Shown here in pieces: positions 1 to 11,639 of a stretch of 64,000 bases of DNA. The stretch lies in the NCBI GenBank assembly GCA_014529385.2, contig CM043958.1, positions 126,868,817 to 126,932,816 on the forward strand, in the 5' to 3' direction. The notes beneath the pieces were generated by a model. It saw nothing but the letters and a program-made list of their open reading frames with translations, was not told the DNA's origin and did not search any database. The translations under genes and the position numbers were made by a program. The stretch comes from Adiantum capillus-veneris. Lineage: Eukaryota > Streptophyta > Polypodiopsida > Polypodiales > Pteridaceae. Position 1 is the first letter of the stretch; every line of letters begins with the position of its first letter.

Positions 1-5
1 ATGCT

Positions 6-614
6 GTGCCAGATTCTTACGAGACTTTTTCTAGTTCTTGGAGACTTATGGCCCAAGGAAATCTAGAAGTTGTCAAGTTTGATGTGTTATGCACATCGCT
101 TCTGCAAGAGTCACTTTCCAAAAAAAAAAGGACTAGATAGTGTGCAGTTGAACATGCCTTTATTGTTGCTTAAAGAAAAGGTGGTAACATCAATGTAGCC
201 AGCTCTCATGGTTCTTTTGGGAGTGGCAAATCACCTGTTCTGAATGCTTCTGTTGGCAAAAATTTCTTTGGGAATTCTAGTGAAAAGGGGAAAAAGAAAA
301 TGTGTTGCCATTATTGTAAAGTTAATGATCACTTGAACAAGCAGTGTCCGAAATTAAAGGCAAAAGAGGCTAAGAATAAAGAGGTTGGATCAACTACAGG
401 GCTCAATATAAGTGCAGCTATTGTGGAGTCTTCTGTGAAAGGAGATTGTGATGCTGACGTAGATGTAGAGTGGGATTTTAGTGCAAAGTGTACTTATGAT
501 CCTTCTATCCATGATGCATGCATGTCAATTGCTGTAGATTCACATATGTGGCATTTTGATAGTGGTGCTACAAAGCACATTACCTCACATTGTGATTTGT
601 TTACCTCTCTTTAG
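6..614 (+). pseudogene. Copia-1 gag C-terminus, zinc knuckle and protease start
   Basis: This is the 5' visible part of a decayed Ty1/copia polyprotein that continues off the left edge of the window. Bases 6-125 read as a gag-type stretch beginning VPDSYETF, as in UBN2-class copia gag. After a frame break, 300-614 carries a complete CCHC knuckle (C-X2-C-X4-H-X4-C, CHYC...H...C) that would bind RNA in the virus-like particle. Near the end it has the aspartic protease signature WHFDSGATKHIT with catalytic Asp. A stop at 612-614 cuts the protease, and the rest continues in another frame. Family identity is firm from the motifs; function is lost. Confidence 0.8.
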
Positions 615-619
615 TGTAT

Positions 620-1160
620 CCTTCATGGGAATTCAGTCACTTGTGCCAACAATGCCTCTTATCCGGTTCAAGGAGTTGGAAATATTGTGCTTATTATTGC
701 AAATGGCAGTTCTTTCACACTTGTTGATGCATTGTATGTACCTAGGATTAATAAGAATCTTTTGTTTGTATCTGCACTTGCTAGACTTAGTCTTGTAGTC
801 AAATTTGTGGATGACAAATGTATAGTACATGATTCAATTTTGGTGATGAAATTGTTGCATCTGGCATTTTGTGACGTGGGATGTATAAGATCACTTTGTA
901 TGACAAGTGTGGGCAAAATTTTGCAAATGTTGTTGTGGATTCAAAGGATAATTTAGATGCAAAACTTTGGCATGCACGTTTTGGGCATCTGAATTTTGCT
1001 AGTTTGCTACGTTTGCAAAAAAATGATATGGTTTCTTCTTTGCTGCCTCTTGAAGCACCTGCCAAACATGTTTGTGAAGGCTATATCATGGGTAAGATGC
1101 AACTTTTGAAGTTTCCAAAGGATGGTTCAGTTAGGGCCACAATTACCTTTACTTCATGAC
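620..1160 (+). pseudogene. Copia-1 protease end and GAG-pre-integrase segment
   Basis: This segment continues the copia-1 polyprotein through at least two frame changes. Bases 687-860 encode the protease C-terminal half (LVDALYVPRINKNLLFVSAL, typical of copia after the DSGA site). Bases 881-1159 encode the GAG-pre-integrase module with the diagnostic LWHARFGHLN and, further on, a KH-V-C-E-G stretch where the zinc-binding integrase N-terminus is expected. It then runs into the integrase core. The order gag-PR-IN-RT-RH is the Ty1/copia order. The frame breaks rule out a working protein. Confidence 0.75.
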
Positions 1161-1800
1161 TTTCATTGATGATTACTTTAGGCATGCATGGGTGTATCCG
1201 CTTCAAGTGAAGTCCAAAGTGTGTATGTGCTTCAAACAATTTTTGGCTATGGCTGAAGGTGTCTCGAAATATTTTATGGTTACCCTCCGTTCTGATCAAG
1301 GGGGGAGTATATGTCTCATGAATTTAATGCATTTTTGGCTAGTTGTGGGATTAAACACGAATGTATAGTGCCTTATACGCCTCAACAAAATGGTGTTGCT
1401 GAGAGGAAAAATAGGTCACTTACGAAAATGGCATGATGTATGGTCAAAAGTCAAGCTTTGCTCCATTTGTTTTGGCTTGAGGACATCATGTGTGCCACTT
1501 ATGTACTTAACAAGTGTCCTACGAAAAGCTTTAGAGTCTATGACTCCTTTTAAGGCATGGCATGATAGAAAGCCTTCTATTGAGCACATGTAAGTTTTTG
1601 GTTGTTTGGATTATGCTTTAGTGCCACAAAAGTAGCACTGGAAATTGGATGATAAGGTTGTCAAATGCATTTTTATTGGTTATAGTGTTGAAAGAAAAGG
1701 TTACAAGTTGTATCATCCACAAACAAAGTGTATCTTGGTTTCACAAGATGTCGTGTTTGTGGAAGATTTTGTTCAGCCCTTGTACATGACAGTAATGTAA
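1156..1800 (+). pseudogene. Copia-1 integrase core (degenerate)
   Basis: The integrase catalytic core would join element cDNA to the host chromosome. FIDDYFRHAWVYPL at 1159-1200 corresponds to the first catalytic Asp region, and TLRSDQGG at about 1282-1305 to the second. The copia signature PQQNGVAERKNRSL, with the catalytic Glu, is readable at 1378-1420 in a shifted frame. Bases 1551-1800 give the C-terminal copia motif (HDRKPSIEHM, then KCIFIGYSVERKGYKLY). Several frameshifts and stops separate the pieces, so it is inactive. Confidence 0.75.
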
Positions 1801-1886
1801 GCTCACAGGACATTTATGACACTTTGTTTCCTCTTTTCAATGGCGGAATTTTAAATGTAAATTCCAATGAGGCAAATGTATAGCCT

Positions 1887-2963
1887 ATGGGGGTTTCTAA
1901 AAATGTTACAGATCAGCCTATTACTGATGCAGATGTACATGATGTACTTGATGAGGAAAGGGTTGAAAATGAGCAGGCTAGAGGTATGCCAAAATGGTTG
2001 GTGCATACTTTGTATGACAGTAAATTGGATGCACCTTTGTCCAGTCATACCCGTTCAGGTTCTCGCTATGCATCTTATGCATCAGATTGTTATGCTTTGG
2101 TTGTGTCCAGCTTATGTGATGTTGAGGAGCCTCTAACTTTTGATGAAGCACATACTTTAAAATTTTGGATGGCTTCCATGCAATCAGAATATGATGCACT
2201 TATAGAAAATGACACATGTATATGTGATTTGCCTCATGGAAAAAAGGCCATTGGTACGAAGTGGGTTTACAAGTTGAAATGCAAGCGGGATGGTGAGATT
2301 GATCGATATAAGGCTCAACTTGTTGCAAAGGGTTATGCACAACAAAAAGGCATAGATTATGAAGAGACTTTGTTCCCACTTGTCGCATGACTACTGTATG
2401 TTTTTAATGTGCATTGGCAACTCATTTTGGTTGGGATGTACATCAGTCAGACATTGCTATTGCTTTCTTGAATGGTGACATATTTGAGGAAGTTTATGTA
2501 ATGCAGCCTCGCAGTTTTGTCATTAAAGGGCAGGAAGATAAAGTGTGCAAATGTAAGAAAGCTTTGTATGGGTTGAACCAATCTCCTCATGCTTGGTATG
2601 AGAAGGCTGACACTCATTTGGTCAAAGAAGGATTTTGTAGCAGTCCAACAGAAAGCACATTGTATGTAAAGTGTCATGGTACTTCTCATTGTGGTTCTCT
2701 ATGTGGATGAACTGTTGATCACTGGACCAAATGCAAGACATATTGCTGAATTTAAGATTGACTTGAATGCTACTTTCAAGATGAAAGATCTGGGACTGTC
2801 GCATCATTACTTTGGTATACAATTTAATCAGTGTGATGGTGGTCTTGCCTTGTGTCAGATAAGTTACATTGAGACATTTCTATGTAAGCTAGACTGGGAA
2901 TTGCAAACCTATTGCCACTCCTCTGGAAACAGGTCTGAAATTGAATCTTCATCATGCTGGTGA
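1887..2963 (+). pseudogene. Copia-1 reverse transcriptase (degenerate)
   Basis: This is the copia reverse transcriptase, which would copy element RNA into DNA. Bases 1887-2390 hold the N-terminal fingers with the hallmark GTKWVYKLK and QLVAKGYAQQKGIDYEETL. Bases 2414-2710 hold the palm segment DVHQSDIAIAFLNGD and KALYGLNQSPHAWYEK. Bases 2676-2963 hold the active-site strand, here LYVDELLI in place of the usual YVDD, so the second catalytic Asp is replaced by Glu. Three frames are needed to read it, showing at least two indels. Family assignment is certain; activity is excluded. Confidence 0.85.
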
Positions 2964-3089
2964 TCCTGCCAATGTCACTCTTTACTAGATTGATGTTGGT
3001 TGCCTTATTTATGTATGCAACACGAGGTTGGATGTTCAGTTTACAATCTCACAAGTTAGCAAATTTATGCCTAGCCCAGGGTCTAAGCA

Positions 3090-3700
3090 TTGGTAGGCTA
3101 TCAAGAGGAGTTTTCGCTCATTTTTTGTTACTTGAGTGGCACTTTACACGTTGGCTTGTTTTATCGCAAGGGGAGATCATTGCCACCAGATTTACAAGCT
3201 TTTTTGGACTCATATTGGGCTTGTTGTTTTGACAAGCGAGTGTCCACAAGTGGTTTTTCTTTCATGCTCGAAAGTTCATGCATATCATGGTTGAGCAAGA
3301 AGCAACCTACTGTGGCCACTTCCAATTGTGATGTTGAGTACAAGGCAGTCTTCATCGGTACGATTGAGTGTGTATGGCTTAGATGCCTTATGGATGATTT
3401 AAGTGTTGGACAGGACACTGCCAACACTATCTACACTGACAATCAGAGCACATTGGCAGTTGCGAGAAACCTAGTTTTTCATGCTCGCACAAAGTACATT
3501 GAGGTGCATTACCACTATGTCAAGGAGAGGCTCTCAGTAGGAGAGCCTCAACTTGGCTTATGTACCAACACAAGACAACAGTGTAGATCTTTTCACAAAG
3601 GCATTGTCTTATGAGAAGTTTGAAGCTTTTCTCAAAGCTTTGAGCTTACTCCCCTCTGTGGACTCTGGTCATGTCCTCAACGCATGGCACTTCCCTATAC
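3090..3700 (+). pseudogene. Copia-1 RNase H domain
   Basis: This is the C-terminal RNase H of the copia-1 pol, which would degrade the RNA strand of the hybrid. Readable motifs are KRVSTSGFSFML, ISWLSKKQPTVATSNCDVEY (the CVALSTAEAEY-equivalent), IYTDNQSTLAVARN with catalytic Asp, and KYIEVHYHYVKERL. After a frame change around 3,553-3,614, the last pol residues YVPTQDNSVDLFTKAL follow. The region runs directly to the polypurine tract, as expected at the 3' end of a copia element. Confidence 0.85.
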
Positions 3701-3734
3701 TCTATGTGCCAACTCTGGTTCATCGCATCACTCC

Positions 3735-3744
3735 GAGGGGAGGA
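3735..3744 (+). promoter_or_regulatory. Copia-1 polypurine tract
   Basis: GAGGGGAGGA lies between the end of pol and the TG of the putative 3' LTR. Such a tract primes plus-strand DNA synthesis in LTR retrotransposons. Position and composition support the call. Confidence 0.6.
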
Positions 3745-3746
3745 TT

Positions 3747-4100
3747 TGTTATCATATACATGTGGTAGTGATGTGTGAACAAACTTAGGATTTTCGAGGC
3801 ATTTTTTGCCTCACTAGGAGGTTTTTTCCCTTGTGCATTGTATATACGCCCATCACTCAGGGATATCTTACCTTTCCATTCCACACTAAGTAATACACTC
3901 TTTGTTGTGTGCCTATAGCTTCCTTCATCTTCTCCAAGCTGTGTGTGTTTTCTTGCAACCCTAATTCCAACATGGAGCAAGGTTAATGAGGGTCCTCTCA
4001 CTCTCGTCGTCGAGTGTTTGCAGTTACCTCCACACTCCAGTACATCTTGTACTTGAAGGATGTTCTTTTTTTTAGACATCCTTGGTTGAGACATACTCCA
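3747..4100 (+). mobile_element. Copia-1 3' LTR (right end uncertain)
   Basis: The segment starts TGTTATCATATACATG immediately after the polypurine tract, as a 3' LTR should. It contains a TATA-like stretch (GTATATAC, about 3,839) and a pyrimidine-rich region. The 5' LTR is outside the window, so the terminal CA cannot be fixed by comparison; the end given is a guess between about 3,975 and 4,150. No gene is visible here. Confidence 0.4.
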
Positions 4101-4168
4101 CATGTGGATAATATGAGTCTCTGGGATTGAAATTAGTGCTTACTATTTCAATTATGTGTCGCGACAAA

Positions 4169-4204
4169 GTCCCTAGGTGCTGGTCAGTCCCTAGGTGCTG
4201 GTCA
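4169..4204. repeat. Two tandem copies of an 18-bp unit
   Basis: GTCCCTAGGTGCTGGTCA occurs twice head to tail. It lies in the short stretch of pre-insertion sequence between copia-1 and E2. The rest of 4,101-4,327 shows nothing recognisable. Confidence 0.85.
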
Positions 4205-4327
4205 AATCCATTTTATAGACCATTTTAAGCACGTAGTATCAAGAACAATTTTAGTGGAAATGAATTGTCAGGAACTTAGAACAACTTGCTAAGGTTACAA
4301 GTGCTGCTAAATAACATATGGATGGTT

Positions 4328-4332
4328 GTTTA
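4328..4332. repeat. Left target-site duplication of E2 (GTTTA)
   Basis: GTTTA directly precedes the TGTCATAA start of the E2 LTR. The same five bases follow the end of the E2 3' LTR at 23,521-23,525. A 5-bp duplication is the rule for Ty3/gypsy integrases. Confidence 0.8.
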
Positions 4333-5209
4333 TGTCATAAAAACTAGTATCTAACCAATCCAAATGATTTTCTCATAGTAAACTGATCACTTAATGTGGG
4401 AGAATAAACCGGAACAAGGGTTAAGATATTGAGACGTGCTTATAGATCTATCTCAACACGGGGCCAATGGTAAAGGGGCCCAAATGAGAGATGGTCTATC
4501 AAAGAGCAAGTCTAACCAATGGAGCATAAGACCTTAGGGTTAGCTTCATTGAAGACCTCCAATAGTTAGTATAAAAGTCCTTGACCTTAGGTAAGTTAGG
4601 GCTGAGCTTGAGGTGGAAACCCGGCCCAAGCGCGAGGTGCTTGAGGTGGGAACCCAGCCCAAGCTTAAGGTGCTTGAGGTGCTTGATAATTGAGAGGCTT
4701 GAGGTGCTTGTCATGCTTGAGATGCTAGAGTTGCACTTGAGGTGAGAACCTAGCCCAAGCTTAAAAGCTTGTGGTAGGAACCGGGCCTATGCATGAGGGG
4801 CTTGAGGTGTCAAAAGGTCAAGATTCAATTCCTACAAGGAGGGGACAATCCCTACAAGAGGGGGGATGAGAGAGAACACCCACACACTCACACAAGGCAT
4901 GCATGGTACAAAGAAAGCAAAAGGGACACTTGTCAAGTTCCTCCTCATGTTGTCCTCATGGTGTGCCTGGAGCCTATTGGTTGGCCACCCAAGGGGTCTA
5001 ATGATAATTTAGGAGATTTAATTAATTGATTTTGCATTTATCAAGTCCTCTATTTCAAAGGGGAAAGGGGGACACTTGTCCCAAGGCTACCCATGTTGCT
5101 TGTAATGCCTCCTGCTTGTGATTGGCTAGGCATGGAGGGGTCCAATGAGCTTCAAGCATGAGCTACAAGGGGGGGTAGACTGAAGCAAGCTAGGGGGTTT
5201 CTTAGGGGG
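4333..5209 (+). mobile_element. E2 5' LTR, first 877 bp
   Basis: Bases 4,333-5,209 align with the start of the complete LTR at 21,903 onward. Both begin TGTCATAA, pass through a CTTGAG/GAGGT-rich minisatellite (4,600-4,800), and contain GACACTTGTC and ATTGG...CCAATGAG modules. Homology stops at CTTAGGGGG, where element X begins. Short open frames here are repeated in the other copy and are not genes. Confidence 0.85.
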
Positions 5210-7110
5210 TGTTGGGACGTCATCCTAGCATAGGGAGGACATCAACATAATGTCAATCCGAGGAGTAGGATCCGGCTAGGGCATGGAAACACACAAGTGG
5301 CTTGTGCGTGCCAAATGGAGGATTAGAAGGTGAAACCTACACACAAAGAAAGCTACAGAGAGGGTATGATGTTGCTACAAGGAGTGAGCACACTACTTAC
5401 TATACCATTCGGCCTAATCTCTCACACACAAGCTTAATCACACACTACTGTTGGACGGATACGCCGCGACGGACGTCAGCACAGCGAGAACTCACCTAAC
5501 AAGTAATGTCAGCTAAGGACGAAGCTCGACCTGCAGGCGCGTGGAAGCAAGCATAAGGTGTCAACTTACACTCGACCGACTCCTAACTAGTTCCTACAGA
5601 GGCCCCTACCAATTGTCTAAGTCACAGTCTTCAAGAGAACAAAAGAGGATGCTTCCTACAACGCTTGCTAGAGCCGAACACCTATCAAACACTTCCGAAA
5701 CACCACAGAACTTGAAGGAGACCCTACGAATACCTATAGGCCACTCTCCCTAAGGTCTGTGAACCAAAGTCACGACCCAAAACACCAGGTGCAGAAACAC
5801 GTAGGATGTCTGGCCGAAATCTGCAGGTCTTCGTTTCTGAAATCTGAAGTGCCTAATGTGTGGTTCTACTCAATGTGAACGTGTGGATATGTTGCAATGC
5901 AAAATCGGACAACGTATGCTCACCCAAACAACCGATGAAGCTCGTAGAAGAAGCTCCCGAAGCCAGACCGTATGCGCGCAATGTTGGTATCGGCTCGTAG
6001 CTCTAGTCGGAGGCAACATGCTGCACTTCTCCGCACTCGATTCCGACCACCGTAGCACACGTAGCGTCAAGACAAAGCTCACACTCTCTCTCACGTACAC
6101 AGTACGCTCACTCACAAACTTAAACTTGTTTAAAATGACAAAAGGTCCTTCATTAAGGTCAAAAAGTGATATATATACCTTACAACTTCTCAACCCTAAA
6201 GTTCCAAAATCATCCATCTACTCCTTCTAACTATCAAAACTGGGATACAATCTGGAAACTTCTGTAAGTCCCAATATTTACAAGGTGAAAAACCGGGTTT
6301 TCCTCAATGAATGACTAATTACAAAAAATAATAATCCGCCGAGTAGTTAGATGCCGTGGGGTGTGTCCAGCTTCTAACAACTACTCTCTAATCAATCACT
6401 AATCCAACGCTAATCAAGCACACAATGAGCATAGAATAGCATAGAATGACCATACCGGGCACCAACACTCTACACAAGCCTACACACACTTAATAGCATG
6501 CTTAAACAAGAGGGAGTTATGAAAAAGAGAGAGATTAATCAACAAATCGGCCACTAATCTTTGATTACACCATGAGAAAATGAGAGAGAAGAGGTTAGTG
6601 TTTAGCTATTGGCATGAGGCCAAATCGTCCATGCACGCGTGTAGAAAGCCCAAGAACTCCATAGCCATCTCCTTCTTCACAAAGCTTATCTCAAGTGAGT
6701 AAGAATCACCTTTCACATTGTGTGTTTTGAGTTACATACTCTCTAGGCTTTTTAGAAGTGGCCGGGCACCCAAATGGCCAAACTCACTTAATCTGCTATC
6801 TGCACTGCCTAGGATCTAAATATAGCTCAATGTTTATAACTTGGAACTCTTGATGAGCCCAAAACATAATTACAACCCGCATTTGCAGTCATTTGACGGA
6901 AAATCCTAAAACTTAAGTGACCGTCAATTGTGACTGTAACTCCATAGATAGTCATCAATTCCAACTCTTCTCTGCATCTGTTGCTTGTATTTGCTTCATC
7001 TTCATATTTACTTGGCATCCGCATCATCTGGCCTCGTTAGCATTTGCTAAAAGTAGTAAATAGCATCTTTGACTAGCCCGTTTGGCCATTGTTGACTTAG
7101 CCGCCAAACA
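5210..7110 (-). mobile_element. Element X 3' LTR (about 1.9 kb)
   Basis: Read on the minus strand, it opens TGTTTGGCGG straight after a purine tract and closes CCCAACA at the break in E2 homology. This gives TG...CA ends and an imperfect TGTT...AACA inverted terminus. The second LTR copy is absent, so the ends rest on signals alone. Small open frames inside (for example 5,856-6,230 +) have no recognisable domain, and I do not call them genes. Confidence 0.55.
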
Positions 7111-7123
7111 CTCCCCCCATCCG
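7111..7123 (-). promoter_or_regulatory. Element X polypurine tract
   Basis: The minus strand reads CGGATGGGGGGAG immediately before the TGTTTGG LTR start. An almost identical CGGATGGGGGGAGT lies at about 10,429-10,442 inside the same element, possibly a second internal purine primer. Confidence 0.5.
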
Positions 7124-8320
7124 ATTTCAGTGCACGTCCTCGTGCGCTGCCTGGTTGGCTAGCACTGGAGAGATTTGAAATTGGTGGTGAATGTTGTTCT
7201 GAAGAGCTGTAAGCTAATGGGTTGATTTGTTGGTGTAATATGAGATTTGGCATTTGGGTTCAAGTAAAAGCAATTGGCTTGAGTTATTATGGGAATAAAG
7301 CAAAATAAAAAGCTAGGTATAGTGCGTTAGGGTCTGGAAACCCTGGATTACCAATGGGGAAAAACCTCATGGGAAAAAGTGCCCAAAGGTATGTGATCTT
7401 ATTATGGGAATATACAATGATGGTTGTTTAGGGACTGAATCGAGTGGGCTTATATAAATAACATGAAAGTGAATTGTTTAAGCCTTCTATCCCTTGAAAA
7501 GGGTCGATGATCTGCCTTGAGTATGGAGTTTCTTTGTTGCTGAATGTACCTGCAAGGTGAGTGCATGGGTGTAACAATAAAGAGTGCATAATGCAAATGT
7601 CCGATTATGGGACGTTTGATATGCTTGCATAGATTTATGCATGGGGAAGATTATGCTGTGCGAGAGAAGAGTATTGATGGGTGCTCCTCAGAGTTAAAGC
7701 AGCTAAAAAAGTAAATTAAATTCACTTTACTAGCTTCCACTACTCTTGAGAAGGACGTTTGATGCAATGGTTTCCACTCTCCTAATGTGCACAAGTGCGT
7801 GTGTGTGTGTTTTTGTTTTGAACACTTAGCCTCTCCACCATGATTAAAATAATACATTGACTATGCTCACCTATCCAGAATGAGCGACTTGAGATAATTA
7901 CACTCAACTCTTCCAACTTGAGCTGTAGCCTAATTAGCTAGACTCATAGACCATAGAAAAATATTAGGACTTGAAGCTTAGGTCTAACACTTTGCTCATT
8001 TATCGGCTCAACTGCCCGACTCTTGATTGTTTTTTTTTTTTACTTGACTTGACTGGACTACTGTCTTGAGCTCTCAACAAAGTATATATCTAGACATTTA
8101 GAGCTCAGATCCTCAAAAAGAGGGTTATTAAAGGACCATATTGGCAAAGTAGGTTTTTTCTGCCATACCTGGGTGACCTTGGTTGTCAAAATTGCTTGTT
8201 TTAACTTTTGGTCCATTATCTGAGAATATTGTCTAGTTTCATTTTGTTGGAAGTGGGAGATGACTTCAATCTTCTTCTACTCGTTTATCTACTTTGGCAC
8301 CCATATGTATCTGTTGTTTG
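7124..8320 (-). other. Element X untranslated internal region
   Basis: No coding motif is visible on either strand. The stretch includes a GGGGAAAAACCTCATGGG-type sequence near 7,360 and short A/T-rich runs. It lies between the gag-like frames and the polypurine tract, where an intact element would carry pol. Confidence 0.4.
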
Positions 8321-8323
8321 TTG

Positions 8324-9158
8324 TTAGCTTATTTTTACAGACGACATATTGAATTTTTGGACTTGTATCCTTGATTTGTCGGTGTTTGTATCCTTGATTT
8401 GTCGGTGTTTGTAGCTGTAATTATCTTCAAGTTGTGTAAAATCTGGTCTTGGTGCCTTGGGTAGCCAGATTTGTTTTTGTCCTTTGTAATATCCCTGCGC
8501 TTGAAGTATATTTGATGGCACAAATATTTTTGTATGTACTTTTGGATTCAATTGTATCTGTTTCGTGCCATTTTGGGAATCACAGTTGGTAAATTCCCTT
8601 GAAGATATGTAGGCCTTCTAGATTGCGAATCGTTTTTGAATCTGTTTCTAGCCTGTTGTTTGATCTCCTATTTTGAGTTGAAATTGATCTTGATTTACCT
8701 GTTTGTTGTTTTGGTTTGAAGCCACTTGCTATTGTATAGCCTTATATCTTTGGTTTAGGTAACCAAACATTTGGATGACCACTGTAATAGCCTTGCTCTT
8801 CTAAGCTGTACTGGGAGGCAATCCATCCCATTTGTTTACCTGAATTGTTTGGACTAGGATCATTTACCCAAACTGGATCTTTGACATTGATGTCATTGGC
8901 CGCAACATAGGTTTTGATGTGTTGCTTGTGTCTTTGTTTACTCTGGGTTGGGTATTTTGGCTGAAAGACCTTTTTATACTTTAGTCTAGATTGTTGGTCT
9001 ATCTTTCCCTGGGGTGTTGAATCCATAGCTGCTCGCATTGATTGTTTAGCTGCATTTGTGACTTCCTTGTTGGACTTCTTTGCTTGTGGATGACATGCTT
9101 TGGTGAGTTCTGCATCTAAACTGACTTGAACAGTCCTTTGTGCCTCTATTTTTGACAA
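8324..9158 (-). pseudogene. Element X gag-like tail with duplicated GYY...WLPK motif
   Basis: Two minus-strand frames (9,158-8,742 and 8,551-8,324) are joined by frame changes. They are Lys/Gln/Asn-rich and basic. Each contains a related motif: EEQGYYSGHPNVWLPKPK in the first and QAQGYYKGQKQIWLPKAP in the second, about 310 bp apart. This indicates an internal duplication. I do not recognise a family beyond a general resemblance to nucleic-acid-binding gag tails. The reading is degenerate. Confidence 0.45.
8365..8410. repeat. Two tandem copies of a 23-bp unit
   Basis: GTATCCTTGATTTG followed by TCGGTGTTT occurs twice without change. In minus-strand translation it gives a repeated DTNTDKSRIQ-like segment in the tail of element X's gag-like region. 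Confidence 0.8.
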
Positions 9159-9472
9159 TCTGTTTGAGTCTTTAATTTCCTCTGCCAGCTGGACAAAAGT
9201 ATGTTGACTCTTTTCTCCAGATGCAATGCTTACCGTGGCCTTTGGTTCACATTGCTCTTTATTGATCTGTCTGTAGGTCTTTTGCTAGGCTTCATGTGCT
9301 TGATGCACCATTTGCTTCTGATTGTTCAAGGTTCTGTGGCATCTTCCAATGGCGAGATAATGTTAGGATTTGTCTTTATGACCGTCTCTGCCTTTTGATT
9401 TAAGTCCGCCTTTGAACACATTGAGATGTCTGTTTCTTGGCTTTGAGACTTGATCTCTGGCTTTGTTGAATT

Positions 9473-10262
9473 CTAAGTTACATTCAATAGCGCTGCACTA
9501 TCTGTGCTATTAGCATTAAAATGTAGAATCTTTGATTCCACATTTCTACTTGCTGAAATCTTCAGTGGCAAGTCCTTGACTGCCCGTACCTGCTCTGGTT
9601 TTGGGTCACATATAATTTCTTCATCCACTTCCTCTGTCATTGGTTTGTCCGCTGCATCTTTGTTGGATCTTTCGACTTCAGGCCTGAAAAATTCCAAGCT
9701 ATTTGAGACCATCTTTTGTAGGTAGCTGATCTTTTTTGGCAGCTTGATTCTCAATCAAAATATCATTGACGCCTTTGACCTCCAATATTTTAGTCATCAG
9801 TTTGTCTCTGGTATCCTTTGACAAGATATGCTTTCTTTCCGGCGACTTTTGATTTGGAGACGTTGGCTTTAATGATTCTGCTGCTTGCAGTCTGATACTG
9901 TCTTGGTTTTGCTGCTTCAGCATATTTAAGTGCATCTTTACTGGGCAATTGGGTATTAGATGATTAATGCCACATTCGTAGCAATGCACATCTATTCCTA
10001 TTTGTTCTATACCTGGTCGAGGTATCTCTCCATAATATTGTTGGTATTCGTTGCCCATAGTATCTTGAATCAAATATGTCATCATCATGACATGTAGATA
10101 CTTGAAAACCAACACTAACGTTGGCTTTGACTGATTGCCCTTATTTTTTTTGATTGTGGCATTCTCAAGAAGCTTGTAATAGTTTCCATTGTAACCCTGG
10201 TAGATGGTCGTTTCAGTCCCTTCTTCAGTGACCAACTTTAATTCCATATCTGTTATCAACAT
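9473..10262 (-). pseudogene. Element X gag-like protein with CCHC knuckle
   Basis: Reading 10,262 to 9,699 on the minus strand gives 187 codons, continued after a frame change to 9,473. A short zinc knuckle, CYECGINHLIPNC (C-X2-C-X3-H-X4-C, one residue tighter than the retroviral norm), lies at 9,983-9,945. It is followed by an acidic/basic low-complexity tail. Upstream is an IYQGYNGNYYKLLE segment resembling SLYRDTEGRWYKTE in the next frame to the right, so the N-terminal module may be duplicated. The likely role is RNA binding in a particle. The assignment is by motif only. Confidence 0.5.
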
Positions 10263-10621
10263 GTGATCCTTTATCTGTGGCTTTTGTATAGTCTTCGGAC
10301 TCTGTTGTCGATTCGATCCTGTATTTGGCTTCTGTTGTCGCTGAATTGTAAGAGAGTATTGTGACTCTCCTTTGCTGTTTGCAGTTGATAGGGTTGCCGT
10401 GATTGCAGTAAGTGAGGTGGAGATTGGACTCCCCCCATCCGAGAGTGTTCCCTATCTATAAGAGGTATCTTTCTTATGTCAGATGTGGATATTCTAGCTT
10501 TGTCATCTAGCTCAGCTGATTGAGCTAGGTCTTTGTGAAGTCATGTTAACTCAATAGCTGATTCTTCCATTGATTGTACGTGTGTTTGTGTTGGTACATT
10601 CTGTGGTGCATGTGTAGTGTT

Positions 10622-11630
10622 CTATACCTGTGACTGTTGTGTTGTGGCACTCATCTGTGTAATGAAAGGAGTTGAATTGTGCTCATACAATCTCAAAGTC
10701 TGATCATGTGTCAGTGGAAGCCTAGAGCTTTTAAAGTGCACTTCCCTATCTTCTAGTGATTGACTTTGTGCAATAGTGGCAGTGTGACCAATATTTGCCT
10801 GGTTAGATATCATTTCGTCATGTGTCCATTGCTCAATTTGGTCTTGTGGAGTTGAAGGTGACAAGATGAAAGTTGCAGCTCTTTCCGAGAATTTATCTGC
10901 AATAAGATCTAATTCATAGCATCTTCCATCTATATCCTAGCTCTTGTCTCCAATGCGCGTTGCCCATAGTGTCCTAGGAACTCACTTGCTAAATGTCCTT
11001 ACCCGCGTGACTTGAACCCATCTTTGTCAGGATCTTCATAAATTGGATCTTTCCATCTCGTTTCGTGGATCCAATGAAGTGCTATTTGTTCAGGTTGCTT
11101 GTTGACTTCTGAAGTGGTTGAAGGCAACTGTCGTTTACACATGGCTTCAAGGAATTCCTTCCTGCTGACTGTGTCTTCATTTTTTGGCAGATTGATTATA
11201 GTAGGCCTCGTCTCTTGAGTGATTTCTCTTTTCTGAGCTACCACTGTATTTGCATTGGAAGCTAAAGGTAAGCCCATTATCAAGCGGTAAATATTACCAC
11301 TTGTCGACACGTTTTGTAACCCAACTTTGAACCATCTTCATGAGCTATGAAGCATTGATCTGGCTCTTCCGTCGCTTGTTGAGGTGTTTCTGTTTTGTAC
11401 CATCTACCCTCCGTATCTCTATAGAGACTGCTATAGTTTTTGTCCTTGTAATTTGACTTTATCAAGTGCACAGTGACTCGACAACTGCTAACCTCTGGAA
11501 GAACTTGCCTGTGCAATTTTATTATGTCCAACTCACTACCTCGTTTGAGCTTCATGTACACCGATCCTAAACAATCTTCCATTAGGTTTTTTTGTGAATT
11601 AGCCATGTTGGTAGCTTCGTCTACTTCCAC
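10622..11630 (-). pseudogene. Element X gag-like N-terminal frames
   Basis: Three minus-strand frames (11,630-11,280, 11,310-10,999, 10,864-10,622) overlap or abut with shifts between them. The first opens MEVDEATNMANSQKNLMEDC ten bases from the deletion junction. It has a globular-looking stretch with alternating charged and aromatic residues (SLYRDTEGRWYKTE). The second is Thr/Asn-rich, the third Gln/Ser-rich. No known domain is recognised. Position, direction and the downstream CCHC motif suggest one original gag-type protein, now frameshifted. Confidence 0.4.
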
Positions 11631-11639
11631 AACCTGTAC

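Noticed and set aside
4793-5029. Plus-strand frame, also seen at 22,372-22,764
   Set aside because: Both copies are within E2 LTRs and the frame is not conserved over its length.
5856-6230. 124-codon plus-strand frame and its minus-strand mirror
   Set aside because: Lies in the putative X LTR, and both strands are open over the same span; no recognisable domain.
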